IMG/VR virus record: IMGVR_UViG_3300020213_000023
Span: 31,046-95,045 of that record
DNA length: 64,000 nt
Source of the DNA: a virus
Direction: 5' to 3' (one strand)
Shown: piece by piece, positions 33,653 to 42,862 of the stretch
How positions within the stretch are numbered: position 1 is the first letter of the stretch
How the letters are laid out: the number at the start of each line of letters is the position of its first letter
Translations under genes and position numbers: made by a program
Notes under the pieces: model-generated
Told to the model about the DNA's origin: nothing
Databases searched by the model: none
Seen by the model: the letters and a program-made list of their open reading frames with translations, nothing else

Positions 33653-34243
33653 TCAGACCTGGACGGACAGCGGGTGCGGTGGCTCGTAGTTCGGGTACTT
33701 CTCCTTGAGCCCAGGTACGCGTAGCTCGCAGGTCCACAGCTTCTCCTCGAGAACCGGGTAGTGGTCCTGCCAGTCGGCGACTGAGGCCTGACACCCGGGG
33801 CACGTGACAACGTCACTGTCGTCAGTTTCGCCCTCAACAGGGACGCTCGGCGACAGTTCGACGGCGTGCTCGTCGCCTTCGATCTTCGCGCGCATCACCA
33901 CCGGCTGCATCGCGTAGCCGCCCACGATGAAGTTTTCGAAGTAACCCTGGTAGCCCTTGATGATGATTTCAGGAGGTTCGTTGGTTCCGATGACCGACGA
34001 CAGGTAGAGGTCGAGATGGTGCTCGACAAACGCGATAGGCAGGAAGACTACGCTGCTCGGCGGCATGAACGTCACCATCGCAGGTGCGTACAACCGAACG
34101 GCGTCCAGCTTGGAACCAGCGGAGTTCGCAGCACGGTCGAAGTAGCCCATCATGGGTCCTCGAGGCGTTTGAAACATCAACAGGGGTTTTTTGCGGACGT
34201 CACCCCACGGCAGCTGCGACAGCTTCTCGTTCTTTGATTTCAT
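33653..34243 (-). CDS. hypothetical protein with a Cys pair, overlapping the polymerase
   Basis: 196 residues from ATG 34243, supported by GAGG six bases upstream. This start overlaps the 3' end of the polymerase gene by 44 bases. A later ATG at 34177 avoids the overlap but lacks a ribosome site. The middle is beta-rich and hydrophobic (PAMVTFMPPSSVVFLPIAFV). A CPGC pair occurs at ~152. It has no recognised family but is probably co-expressed with the polymerase. Confidence 0.6.
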   Translation of the reverse strand: MKSKNEKLSQLPWGDVRKKPLLMFQTPRGPMMGYFDRAANSAGSKLDAVRLYAPAMVTFMPPSSVVFLPIAFVEHHLDLYLSSVIGTNEPPEIIIKGYQGYFENFIVGGYAMQPVVMRAKIEGDEHAVELSPSVPVEGETDDSDVVTCPGCQASVADWQDHYPVLEEKLWTCELRVPGLKEKYPNYEPPHPLSVQV

Positions 34244-37199
34244 CTTCATCCTCGCGTAGTTCGTTGATCGCTTCTTCATCAAGCGTGTACAGCAGCGTCT
34301 CGTCTGGGGTCAGTTGCTTGAGCCCTGTTTTTTCAATGTAAGCTGCAATCGACATCTGCTCGCCGTAACTCGGGCCGACGCTGATATCACACGCGAACGA
34401 AACAGGGAGCCAGGGGTACTTCTCTGCGACTCGCTTGACGCAATAGTAATCCAAAAAGGCTTCCAGTTCATGCAGATGCTTCTTTTTACACGTCGCCACG
34501 ATTGAGTCGTGGACCGTGATAAGCAGGCGCCCGCCCATCTTGTGGATGTGTTCATCCAGTTCCACGAGCTGACCCAGCACGATGTCCGAAGACGTCGACT
34601 GGATCTTCATGTTCTTGCCGCGGCGCTCCGCTTGGCCGCGGAAGAAGCCGTTGACGCCCTGGAGCGGGAACCGACGGCGACGGTAGAACAACGTCTCGAC
34701 AAATCCCGTCATGTGGATCTGGGCGACCGTCGCGTCCATGTATCCCTTGAGCGACGGGAACCGGATGAACAGCTTGTCGATGACGTTCTGCGCTTCTTCT
34801 TCCGAGATGCCGGCGGTCTCGGCGATCTTCTTCGCCATGGCGCCGTAGAGGATGCCGAACACGACGCGCTTCACCGTCGTACGCAGCGCTTTCATCTTCT
34901 TGTCGGACTCCTTCTTGAGTTCGACCTCGTCGTACGGAATCCCGAAGATTTCCTGTGTGAACCAGCTGTGGACATCGAGACCTGCGTTGAGCGCCTCGAT
35001 CAACTGCGGGTCAGGCGCGTACGCCGTGAAGACACGGATCTCGGCACCTTTGTAGTCAAGGTTGACGATGACCTCTTCTTCACTGTCGTCGGGGATGAAG
35101 ATCTTTTTGATGTTGAACCCCGCCAACCACGGCGGGAGGTTCTGCATGTTCAGGTTGTTAGACGAGAGGCGGCCGGTCGACGTTCCGTGGAGATGGAAGT
35201 TCGTATGCAGCATGCCGTCGTACTCGGCAAGCAGCTTGATATCGTGTACGAACCCCGAGAGCGCCTTGTGTGCCGAACGGTACTCGAGCAACGTCTTGGT
35301 GAAGAGGCACCCGGTCTTTTCGGCAATCGCGCGCAGTGTTTTTTTGTCCGTCTTCCACTGCTCTGACTTCTTGTTTTGTTCGACCCACGGTCCCAATCGT
35401 GTTTCGGGATACCCAAGCTCTCCTGGTCGTCTTGGGTTAGGTGCGTCAGGGTTCCAAATTCCAGATACGTAAAGAACGTGCGCCACGTGTTGTGTGGAGT
35501 TGGGGTTGAACTCTTCATCGCGACGTTTGTTCGACGACACGTCCCAGAAGGACCGTAGAAACGAACCCTTCTCAGCGACGACCTTCGATAGCTCGGTCTC
35601 GAGAAACTCGAGGTAGGGCTTGTCAACCCTCATGCCCTTGAACTCCATCAACCCGAGCGAACGTGACCCAGGTACACAATGCGAGTTCATTAGGTTTTTG
35701 GCGGACATGAAGTTTTCAGACTTCATACGCATGAACTGGTTGCGTAGCAGCCGTCGAGTTAAGTCGGTATCGATAGCGGCGTATTGGAGCAAGATGTCGA
35801 TGTCGACGCGCTCGTAGCCTGAATCGAATGTTTGTTTCTTTCGATCTTTCTTCGCCCCGAACAGGTACTTCTCGAGATCGGCCTTACCCATCTCCGCGAC
35901 CATGCCCTCGTCGAACCCTTCCGTACCTTTCTTGATTTTTCCCTTCTTGCAGCCTGCAACCACCGAGTGGACGCTTTCCTCCTCGATTGTCAACGTTGTC
36001 GCGAGTTCATGGACCTTATCGGCGTAGTTCGCGAATTGAGGAAAGTAGCTACGTCCCAAGATCTTTAGGGAGTACGCGCCTGTCATGTCCTCACGCAGGA
36101 GATGCTCGCCGAGCATGGTATCCCACATGACGTTGTGAACTCTGAAACCATGCCGCAGCTCAAGGAACTTGAGATCGAACTTCGCGTTGTGAAAAACCTT
36201 AGGCTTGGGACAGGCGAGCACGCGTTGGACATGCGCGATAACCTGTTCGAGTTCTTCCGGAGTCCAAGGCGAGTCCTTGTGGTACAGGGGGATCGCTGTC
36301 GATCTGCCTATATCCCACGCGAACGAGATGCAGAGAACCTTGGCGTCTTCGCGGTGTGGGTTGACTGTATTGGTCTCAGTATCCACCGCGAGCGCGCACT
36401 GAGAGGCTTTGGCGCCCTCCGGTGCATCCTTCGTGACGTAGTCGATGATGAGGTCGCAGATGTCCTTGACCTCCTCGACCGTCCTGGGGATTTGGTACTC
36501 TTTCGTCAGTTCTTCGATCGTAATGTTGGACGCAGCGTCATCGATGCCAGCAGCGATGCGTACTGCCCGAACGAAGTCGTTGTAGAACAGGTTAAATAGG
36601 CCGGTCTTGGCCATCAAGTGTTTCGTCGAGAACGACGGAATGACCTTTACGTGGTGACCCGCGATCTCCATATCAAGAAGGCGCCCACGCGCCTCCATGA
36701 ACTTTTCGCCTTTGTAGCCGAGCGCCTTGAGAGCATTCGACCCCATCACCATGATGACTTTCGGGCGCTTGTTCTTGATAGCGCTCCGCAAGTACACCGA
36801 GCAACGGTCGATGACGGCCTTGGGCAACGTCGCAGATTGGTCCCGTCCTTCCTCGACCTGACACTGGACTGCGTAAGTATCCCACTTGCGCATGTTCTTC
36901 ATGCGCAGCTGACCTCCCGACTTCTCGTCGAGAATTCTCAGGTCTTTCCAGGTCTGGCGGATGATTCGACCTCCGCGTCCGTAGAACACTTCCTTGTTGT
37001 TCACGGACCAGGAGGACGGGGACTCGGACACGAACATGATGTCGACTTCGCCGGGAGCGCCCGCGCCCGCGACACGTCCCTTGCGCTCCAGCGCACAACC
37101 TGCGCAGGCCATTCCCTTCTGTCCCGCGATCTGGCAGTCCGGCGAGAAGGCCTCGTCGTTTACGTCGAACAACGGCAGCTGTACTTTTTTGCCTGCCAT
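34200..37199 (-). CDS. DNA polymerase I-like with N-terminal uracil-DNA-glycosylase-like domain
   Basis: 999 residues. The N-terminal ~220 residues resemble family-4-type uracil-DNA glycosylases: Cys22, Cys32 and Cys35 are candidate FeS ligands, and the segment around SESPSS and FYGRGGRII matches the first active-site block. The final block is VIPSFSTKH rather than the usual HP[ST] form. A 3'-5' exonuclease domain follows with intact AVDTETN, HNAKFDLKF and YAAIDTDLT motifs. The family A polymerase domain has motif A DYKGAEIRV, motif B VKRVVFGILYG and motif C TVHDSIV. It is the replicative polymerase. A comparable glycosylase-like plus polymerase fusion is known from SPO1-type phages. Confidence 0.9.
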   Translation of the reverse strand: MAGKKVQLPLFDVNDEAFSPDCQIAGQKGMACAGCALERKGRVAGAGAPGEVDIMFVSESPSSWSVNNKEVFYGRGGRIIRQTWKDLRILDEKSGGQLRMKNMRKWDTYAVQCQVEEGRDQSATLPKAVIDRCSVYLRSAIKNKRPKVIMVMGSNALKALGYKGEKFMEARGRLLDMEIAGHHVKVIPSFSTKHLMAKTGLFNLFYNDFVRAVRIAAGIDDAASNITIEELTKEYQIPRTVEEVKDICDLIIDYVTKDAPEGAKASQCALAVDTETNTVNPHREDAKVLCISFAWDIGRSTAIPLYHKDSPWTPEELEQVIAHVQRVLACPKPKVFHNAKFDLKFLELRHGFRVHNVMWDTMLGEHLLREDMTGAYSLKILGRSYFPQFANYADKVHELATTLTIEEESVHSVVAGCKKGKIKKGTEGFDEGMVAEMGKADLEKYLFGAKKDRKKQTFDSGYERVDIDILLQYAAIDTDLTRRLLRNQFMRMKSENFMSAKNLMNSHCVPGSRSLGLMEFKGMRVDKPYLEFLETELSKVVAEKGSFLRSFWDVSSNKRRDEEFNPNSTQHVAHVLYVSGIWNPDAPNPRRPGELGYPETRLGPWVEQNKKSEQWKTDKKTLRAIAEKTGCLFTKTLLEYRSAHKALSGFVHDIKLLAEYDGMLHTNFHLHGTSTGRLSSNNLNMQNLPPWLAGFNIKKIFIPDDSEEEVIVNLDYKGAEIRVFTAYAPDPQLIEALNAGLDVHSWFTQEIFGIPYDEVELKKESDKKMKALRTTVKRVVFGILYGAMAKKIAETAGISEEEAQNVIDKLFIRFPSLKGYMDATVAQIHMTGFVETLFYRRRRFPLQGVNGFFRGQAERRGKNMKIQSTSSDIVLGQLVELDEHIHKMGGRLLITVHDSIVATCKKKHLHELEAFLDYYCVKRVAEKYPWLPVSFACDISVGPSYGEQMSIAAYIEKTGLKQLTPDETLLYTLDEEAINELREDEDEIKEREAVAAAVG

Positions 37200-37207
37200 G
37201 ATTCGCT

Positions 37208-40200
37208 CTAAACGATCATACCATCGACTGATTCGGGCTTGTCGCCCGTTTGCGCAGACCCACCCGGAAGAAGAGCGATCGGGGCCGCGACGGCAGTTTC
37301 TCTGTTTTTGCGTACTTCATCGAGGACGTGCTTGACGTTGAACACACTGATCAACGCGAGAGACTGGCAAGGCCCCATCGTATCAACGAGACGTTCGAGT
37401 ACCTTGTTTTGCTTCACAAGTTCATTTTCGACATGAAACGGAGACCGCTCACTGACCTGTTTGAGAAAGGTGGGCGTCTCGTTCTTGTACTTGGTGTTGG
37501 CCAATACGCCCTGAGTGGCCTCGATCCAGTTGACCACGAGCCACTCCATTTGTTTGTCGAGGTAGACACCCTTCTTTGTTTTGTTGATGTCGTCCAGTTT
37601 GTTAATGTCCCCCAGCATCGAACGGATGGTCGTTACGTTGGAAATGCGCTCATCTGAATTAATGATCTGAATGCCCGAGCTGAGGATCGACTCGAATATT
37701 TGCTCGTTCTCCGACGTAGTCTTGAGGCGCGCAAGTTGGTCCTTACGGCTATCCGCAAAGTCGTAGCCAAACTGCTGACACTGTGGAATGGCAGGATTGC
37801 GCTTTCCGTGCCGCCGCTCGCAGTCTTCTTCGATCAGACGGATCATCACCATCGCGGGGTAGAGCGCCTCCCGAAACCGCGCCGATACGTGACTCGGCAT
37901 CATGCCGTTGCCCGAGTACTCGTTTTCTATCGTCGACTGAATACGTCGAATGGCCGGCATGTGTCGCATCAAACCAACGGCCAGTTCGTGTCGCGTGTTC
38001 TTGATGCCTGATTCACCGAATTGTTTAAGGAGCGAGACGACCGGATCAATCCGAGTATCGTCTTTCACGAGTTCGAAGCTGACGAAACGAGAGAGTGATG
38101 CTGCGTCGCGCAGAGGACGAATCGCGCACGTCACCAAAGGAAACCGGAGGTGGTAAGTCCGACTTTCACCGCTCGTCGTACCGATCGACCAGCTCACCGC
38201 GTTCTCCGAAATGAGGTCGCGACACAGCTCCAATACCTTGCGCACTGCCAAGGACTTGGCGTCGTTGGTGCCATAGTCCTCGAACTCTTCGAGACATAGC
38301 GTCAACGAACTGTTGTTTCGCTGCTGCCTGATAGAGGCTGCGGTATATCCCTGCATCGCGAGTGCATGCGCCACGATGTTAATACTAGAAAAGCCTGTTC
38401 CCCCGATGAGCCCTGACGTGATGCGGCTTTTGCCTGAGGCGTGCTCGCCGTTGAACATGATCGCAGTCTGCCGGGTGAACACGGCCATCACAGGTAGACA
38501 CATGATGTAGAGCGCAAGGAACGTGCAATCGAGAGCCTGATACTTGAATGACCACGAGCCTTCGAGCATGGCGCGAATACGTAGATACAGCTCGGTCAGG
38601 TCGATGTCAGCTTCCTCGATTTGATCCGCTTTCTTTACGGAGTGAAGCCACGCTTCGCCGTTGTTGTCGAAAATGATTCCCCGGTCGCTAGGTCCATCAA
38701 GTAGGCGAACCTCGAACTTCGATTCCTCTCCGTGCACAAGATGAAAAACGTCGCGCCCGTTGACCATGTACGAGTGCATCTCACCGTCGCCTGACGTGAT
38801 GTAGTGGAGGCCCTGCCCCTTGGTCGGAGCGTTATCCATCGACGGCAGCCCTTGTGCCAGCTTGAGCAACGCAAAGTTGAGGTACTCGCGGTACTTCTTC
38901 ACCCGCACGGTGATTGCGAAGAGCGAGTCTTCGCCCTCGAGCGACATGAAGGCGGGGTCACCGATCTTGTCGCGGATGAACTCGTAGAGAGCGCCGAAGT
39001 AACGAGCGAACACGGTCTCGATGGACTTCTCGTCGTTGAGCACGATCGTGTCCATTTGCCTCAGCGCTTTGATCCAAATCACCAAAAGACGTTTCCGACC
39101 TTCGGCGTGCTGAATGCCGATGAAGTGGATGTGCTCTTTTAGGATGTCGCAGGTGCGTTCGATGAACGCTTCTTCGTCCTCGTCCTTGGCCCGGATTTCA
39201 CGGAACAAGATCGACTTGTCGAGGCCGAAGTGCTTCTCGATGATGTCGCAGAAGGTGTTGCACTCCTGCGCGCCGCGAAGGAGCTTGCCCCACTCGGTGG
39301 CAACGCGGTTTCGCTGCCTGACGTCATCCGCATCGACACGAGTGATCTCACGTGACGCTTGATCGAAGCACCACTCGTGGAGGTGCCAGTAGCAATCGGG
39401 GGTGTTGACGTAACGCGCCCAACGCGGGTAGCCAACACAAGCAATGGCTTCGTCGGGGTCCTTGATCCGTTTATCCGGGTTGGTCGGATCACGCCACTGA
39501 ACGTATTCGTCGGGCCAGTTGAACGCCGTGATCGTGATCTTGTCCGTCGTCGTTTTATCAGCACACTTCTGCACGATGTTGTCGCCGCCACGGTCACGGT
39601 CTTGGAGGATACGCGCCTTGGTGATGCCGTAATTAACGAGCGGATCGAGCGACTGCACGGAGGCGCCGCCTAGCGAGAACGCGATGAACTCGTCGGACTG
39701 ACGGCGGACCTGCTGCGCGATGCACGCCAACGTGTCGAACTCGCCTTCCGTCAGGCACACCGTGTCTGCGTAACTCTTGCCCTCGATCGATTGAACACCG
39801 AGCATCGTGCGGTAGTAGTGCAGCCCGTAGAAACCACGGAAACCCTTCATCTCCGCCTCGTAGGCATCGTCGACGAAGAACATCTCCTTCTTGTCACGGG
39901 AGGGGCAGCGCAACTTGAACCGGCATACCGAGTCTGGCTCGTCGTGTAGAGGGAATACCAAAAAGCCGGGGAACTTCGCGTCCTGGGTGAATGCTGCGAA
40001 GTAGCTCTGAAAGAACTTGGATTCCTCGGAATCCATGCCGAACTTTCCCGCAACCGCGGCGATGGGAGGAAGCACGCCAAGGAGTTGATTCGATGTGATT
40101 ACATGCCAGATGCCGTGCGGATCGGCCTTCACGCCGGTTCCGGTATCCTCGTCCTCTGCTTCATGTGCAGGACGTGCCTCGTTCGGCGCGTAGCCGCCCA

Positions 40201-40753
40201 ACCCTCGTGCAATCAGGTATTCGACAGCAGGGATGGTGTATCGAAGGTGTTGCGCAATCTCGATCGAGCCGTCCAGGTTCTTTCGATAACCAGCAATCCC
40301 CTCAAACAACTCGTCACAGAAGAATTTGCACAGCGTGTTCTTGGTTCGCTGGTATTGCTCGTGGTCGCGGACTTTCTCAAAGAGCGCTTCCGGGATGGAG
40401 CCCTTGAGCCCAAACCGCTTGCGCATAAACAAGAGCGCGTCCCCAAAGCTGCACGACTGGCTCTTGGCCTTGGAGGTGAGTGCCGCGACGAACTTGATCG
40501 GGTCGTAGAAGGACTTGTGGCACCCGAAGCACTTCACCATGCCCTTGCCCGGCGTGATGACGAACGAAGGCCCTGGGTCGTCGTGGAACGGGCACCGTCC
40601 CTTGATGTGCGGTCCTGACCGCGTGAAGCCCGCCTCGGGACACAGGTCCGAGACCAACAACAACCAGTCTCCGAATGTCAGGTCTGTCCAAATCGCCTTG
40701 AGGCGGGAAAATTGGACCTTCTTGTCGGTGGCTTCTTTAGATTTGCGCGCCAC
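37208..40753 (-). CDS. primase-helicase
   Basis: 1181 residues from GTG 40753, preceded by GGAGGAG seven bases upstream, overlapping the nuclease gene by 17 bases. The N-terminal CHC2-type zinc finger uses Cys54, His57, Cys75 and Cys78. A TOPRIM-like region has CLTEGEFDTLA and ILQDRDRGGDN. The C-terminal half holds a P-loop NTPase with NGEHASGKS (Walker A, ~765) and SLTLCLEEFED (Walker B). It likely makes primers and unwinds DNA at the phage fork. The ATPase half does not look like a standard DnaB helicase. Confidence 0.85.
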   Translation of the reverse strand: MARKSKEATDKKVQFSRLKAIWTDLTFGDWLLLVSDLCPEAGFTRSGPHIKGRCPFHDDPGPSFVITPGKGMVKCFGCHKSFYDPIKFVAALTSKAKSQSCSFGDALLFMRKRFGLKGSIPEALFEKVRDHEQYQRTKNTLCKFFCDELFEGIAGYRKNLDGSIEIAQHLRYTIPAVEYLIARGLGGYAPNEARPAHEAEDEDTGTGVKADPHGIWHVITSNQLLGVLPPIAAVAGKFGMDSEESKFFQSYFAAFTQDAKFPGFLVFPLHDEPDSVCRFKLRCPSRDKKEMFFVDDAYEAEMKGFRGFYGLHYYRTMLGVQSIEGKSYADTVCLTEGEFDTLACIAQQVRRQSDEFIAFSLGGASVQSLDPLVNYGITKARILQDRDRGGDNIVQKCADKTTTDKITITAFNWPDEYVQWRDPTNPDKRIKDPDEAIACVGYPRWARYVNTPDCYWHLHEWCFDQASREITRVDADDVRQRNRVATEWGKLLRGAQECNTFCDIIEKHFGLDKSILFREIRAKDEDEEAFIERTCDILKEHIHFIGIQHAEGRKRLLVIWIKALRQMDTIVLNDEKSIETVFARYFGALYEFIRDKIGDPAFMSLEGEDSLFAITVRVKKYREYLNFALLKLAQGLPSMDNAPTKGQGLHYITSGDGEMHSYMVNGRDVFHLVHGEESKFEVRLLDGPSDRGIIFDNNGEAWLHSVKKADQIEEADIDLTELYLRIRAMLEGSWSFKYQALDCTFLALYIMCLPVMAVFTRQTAIMFNGEHASGKSRITSGLIGGTGFSSINIVAHALAMQGYTAASIRQQRNNSSLTLCLEEFEDYGTNDAKSLAVRKVLELCRDLISENAVSWSIGTTSGESRTYHLRFPLVTCAIRPLRDAASLSRFVSFELVKDDTRIDPVVSLLKQFGESGIKNTRHELAVGLMRHMPAIRRIQSTIENEYSGNGMMPSHVSARFREALYPAMVMIRLIEEDCERRHGKRNPAIPQCQQFGYDFADSRKDQLARLKTTSENEQIFESILSSGIQIINSDERISNVTTIRSMLGDINKLDDINKTKKGVYLDKQMEWLVVNWIEATQGVLANTKYKNETPTFLKQVSERSPFHVENELVKQNKVLERLVDTMGPCQSLALISVFNVKHVLDEVRKNRETAVAAPIALLPGGSAQTGDKPESVDGMIV

Positions 40754-41564
40754 TCGTCGACTCCTCCACCATCGCTTGGTAGTCGGGGCAAGACGGGCGA
40801 TAGCTACACCATTCGCAAGGCCACCTGAGCTTAGGCTTTGCGGGGAACGGAGCTACGAGACGTTCCGCAGCATTGTTGAGCGTTTCGAACAACCACGGAG
40901 TAAACAGCTTCTCGATTCGATTGGACTCCATGTAGTCCAGCCACTGAATCTTCGGGTAGCGCTCTCCCTGGAGGAAGTTGATACCGGAGCGCACCCCCGC
41001 AAGTCCGTCAACGTTGACCAATGCCATCACGGCGTACGACCAAAGTTGCTTCTTGAACTTGTCGCCTTGCTTGATGTCCTTCGACACGCCGGACTTGTGG
41101 TCCATGACGATCAAATCGTTGTTTGGTGTAACCGCGCAGAGGTCGACTTTCCCGCGGAAATAGACGTCAGGGCTAAAAAAACCAGTCTTCTTGAAATCCG
41201 CGGTGAATCCCCACTCAGCCTCGAGGAGCACTGTCTGAATCCGTTCTCTTTTACAGAACGCGTCCCACTTTCCAAGGAAGTCCTCAATCGCGTCGTCGAG
41301 AACGCGCAAGTCTTCCTTCTCCGTCCCGGTGAGCGGGGTCTTCTCTGCTGCAATTTTACGCGCCTCCGTGTCTGATCGTCCGCCGACTCGATATTCAAGG
41401 ATGGTGTGCGCGTGCGTGCCCACGGTGTTGGCGGAGTTCACGGACTCCTCGACGGTCTTGAGGATGTACTTGTGCTTGAACTGTGCCGCGCAGGTTTCAG
41501 CGACTCCGGCCTTTGAGATGGACCAAGGTGAAAACTGCTTAGCGAGCGGCGTAATTTCGTACAA
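40737..41564 (-). CDS. Cas4/RecB-type PD-(D/E)XK nuclease
   Basis: 275 residues from TTG 41564 (GGGGG upstream). The nuclease core shows HAHTILEYR, then RGKVDLCAV (motif Asp), IVMDHKSG (D-x-K) and QLWSYAVM. A C-terminal CEWCSYRPSC, together with an early ETCAAQF Cys, fits a Cas4/AddB-like FeS cluster. Such exonucleases process DNA ends in recombination. It lies between the primase-helicase and the Cys-cluster protein in the replication operon. Confidence 0.8.
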   Translation of the reverse strand: MYEITPLAKQFSPWSISKAGVAETCAAQFKHKYILKTVEESVNSANTVGTHAHTILEYRVGGRSDTEARKIAAEKTPLTGTEKEDLRVLDDAIEDFLGKWDAFCKRERIQTVLLEAEWGFTADFKKTGFFSPDVYFRGKVDLCAVTPNNDLIVMDHKSGVSKDIKQGDKFKKQLWSYAVMALVNVDGLAGVRSGINFLQGERYPKIQWLDYMESNRIEKLFTPWLFETLNNAAERLVAPFPAKPKLRWPCEWCSYRPSCPDYQAMVEESTSGAQI

Positions 41565-41631
41565 GGCAACCCCCTGGAAACGCGTTCAAGCTAAAAAAAG
41601 GGATGTCCCCTCTATGCCGAAAAGGACCAAA

Positions 41632-41664
41632 GTCCCCGTTGTTACCTAGATGAACAACGGGGAC
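41632..41664 (-). terminator. hairpin after the Cys-cluster gene
   Basis: GTCCCCGTTGTT (41632-41643) pairs perfectly with AACAACGGGGAC (41653-41664) over a nine-base loop. The stem extends by GGACC/GGTCC after a short internal loop. On the minus strand TTTGGTCCTTTT follows. It lies 13 bases after the stop of the gene at 41678 and separates it from the nuclease gene. Confidence 0.7.
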
Positions 41665-41677
41665 GAGGTCCGCAACG

Positions 41678-42748
41678 TTACATGGGTTTGGCGGACGAAC
41701 GCACTGCCGAAGCGGGCGGAGGCGCCGACAGATCCGGCTCACCAGAGTCGTCACCGCCGAGACCTGCCGCCAGCTTGTTGCGGTCGAACTCCGCCTCTGC
41801 GAGCGCGGCAGCCTGATGGGACGAACCCGCCTTTAGGTAGTAGTCCCCGAGGAAGCGCTTACGGTTGGCAGAGAACAGCCGCGAGAACGCTTCGGCGATC
41901 TTGACGATGCTGGCGGGGTTGTCCTTGCCCGTCGGCTCAATCTTGTAGACGTAGTACACGCCCAGTTCGCCCGTCTTCTTTTCCGTGGAAAGCAGGTAGC
42001 TCTGCTTCCACGCATAGGGGTGAACCTTCGCCAGCGACATCAGTGCCGAACCCGCGCCTCGAGACGTCTTGCCGAACTGGCACAGATAGACCTGGGACAG
42101 GTCGTACGAGAGCAGCGCTACGACGATCTGGTTCTGACAGTCTGTCTTCTTCTGATCGCCACGGCCGCCGTTCTGCTGACCGAAGGGCAGGTGTGGACAC
42201 TTCTGGCAGACGCCGTAGGGCTGTCCCAATTTTGCGTCGGGCGCTTGGCACTCCGGTGCCTTCTCGCCCTGCTTGAACATGATGTGTTCGTAGTTGAAGT
42301 GGAGTGCGATGAACTGGAACGGCTTCTCGAGAAGCGTTCCCGCCGTGGTGTACATGTCACCCTGTTTCGCAGACTCCGGCTTGGCCGCAGACTGCGTGGT
42401 CGGCTGCGCAATCGAGATGCGAGGCACAGACCACGTCGTGATGACCTCTTCCATGCCTTCGCGAACCGGGTTGGCCTGATCAACCAGCGCCTTGATCTTC
42501 GTGCGCTCCTCGTCGGTGAACGTGGGGTCGTTAAGAAGCTCCCGCACGTCGCCAAGTTTCTGGGCTGTAATCAGCTCGAGTTCTTCGACGTCTGCGATGG
42601 TCGGGATGCGGATGCCCAGCGCGTTGGTGGGCGGTGCTGTTACGCGCGCGGTTTGAGTGGGGGCCGACTCAGATTCCCGTGTCGTCGTTTCGGTCGCAGT
42701 CGTATCAATAACTGCGGTCTTGCTCTTGTCGTTTTTCTTATCTGCCAT
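41678..42748 (-). CDS. Cys-cluster protein, possibly ssDNA-binding
   Basis: 356 residues from ATG 42748 with GGGAG upstream. The first ~80 residues are Thr/Ala/Ser-rich and disordered. The middle contains a four-Cys cluster (CQAPDAKLG, CQKCPHLPFG, DCQN), likely a zinc site. The folded part has NQIVVALLSYDLSQVYLCQF and ADQ-free aromatic strands such as LGVYYVYKIEP. The C-terminal tail is Pro/Ser-rich. Position among polymerase, primase and nuclease genes and the single zinc site suggest an ssDNA-binding protein, but this is inference. It has its own terminator and a divergent promoter region. Confidence 0.55.
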   Translation of the reverse strand: MADKKNDKSKTAVIDTTATETTTRESESAPTQTARVTAPPTNALGIRIPTIADVEELELITAQKLGDVRELLNDPTFTDEERTKIKALVDQANPVREGMEEVITTWSVPRISIAQPTTQSAAKPESAKQGDMYTTAGTLLEKPFQFIALHFNYEHIMFKQGEKAPECQAPDAKLGQPYGVCQKCPHLPFGQQNGGRGDQKKTDCQNQIVVALLSYDLSQVYLCQFGKTSRGAGSALMSLAKVHPYAWKQSYLLSTEKKTGELGVYYVYKIEPTGKDNPASIVKIAEAFSRLFSANRKRFLGDYYLKAGSSHQAAALAEAEFDRNKLAAGLGGDDSGEPDLSAPPPASAVRSSAKPM

Positions 42749-42794
42749 TGGAAATCTCCCTAGCCTGTGGAACAACGGTTGCCGTTGGGGTTGT

Positions 42795-42845
42795 CCGCTA
42801 TCGAATCCTCCCCCTGAGGAATCAGACAGTTCGTTCGATTAGCGG
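42795..42845. promoter_or_regulatory. inverted repeat in the divergent promoter region of the sigma gene
   Basis: CCGCTATCGAA (42795-42805) pairs with TTCGATTAGCGG (42834-42845) with a one-base bulge. Inside it TCCTC (42806-42810) pairs with GAGGA (42816-42820). The right arm ends three bases before a -10-like TAGACT. A second small hairpin, CAACGG-TTG-CCGTTG, lies at 42773-42787. It may be an operator controlling both divergent genes. Confidence 0.45.
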
Positions 42846-42848
42846 AAG

Positions 42849-42854
42849 TAGACT
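42849..42854 (+). promoter_or_regulatory. -10-like TAGACT before the sigma gene
   Basis: TAGACT is eight bases before ATG 42863, so the mRNA leader would be at most two or three bases. This is two bases longer than the six-base spacing seen at other unit starts. Confidence 0.4.
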
Positions 42855-42862
42855 CTACTGTT

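Noticed and set aside
34509-35366. 285-codon plus-strand open frame
   Set aside because: Antisense to the polymerase domain, which has intact motifs A, B and C.
42773-42845. Possible CRISPR-like or attachment repeats
   Set aside because: Only one nested inverted repeat is present, with no direct repeats and no spacers. An operator explains it better.
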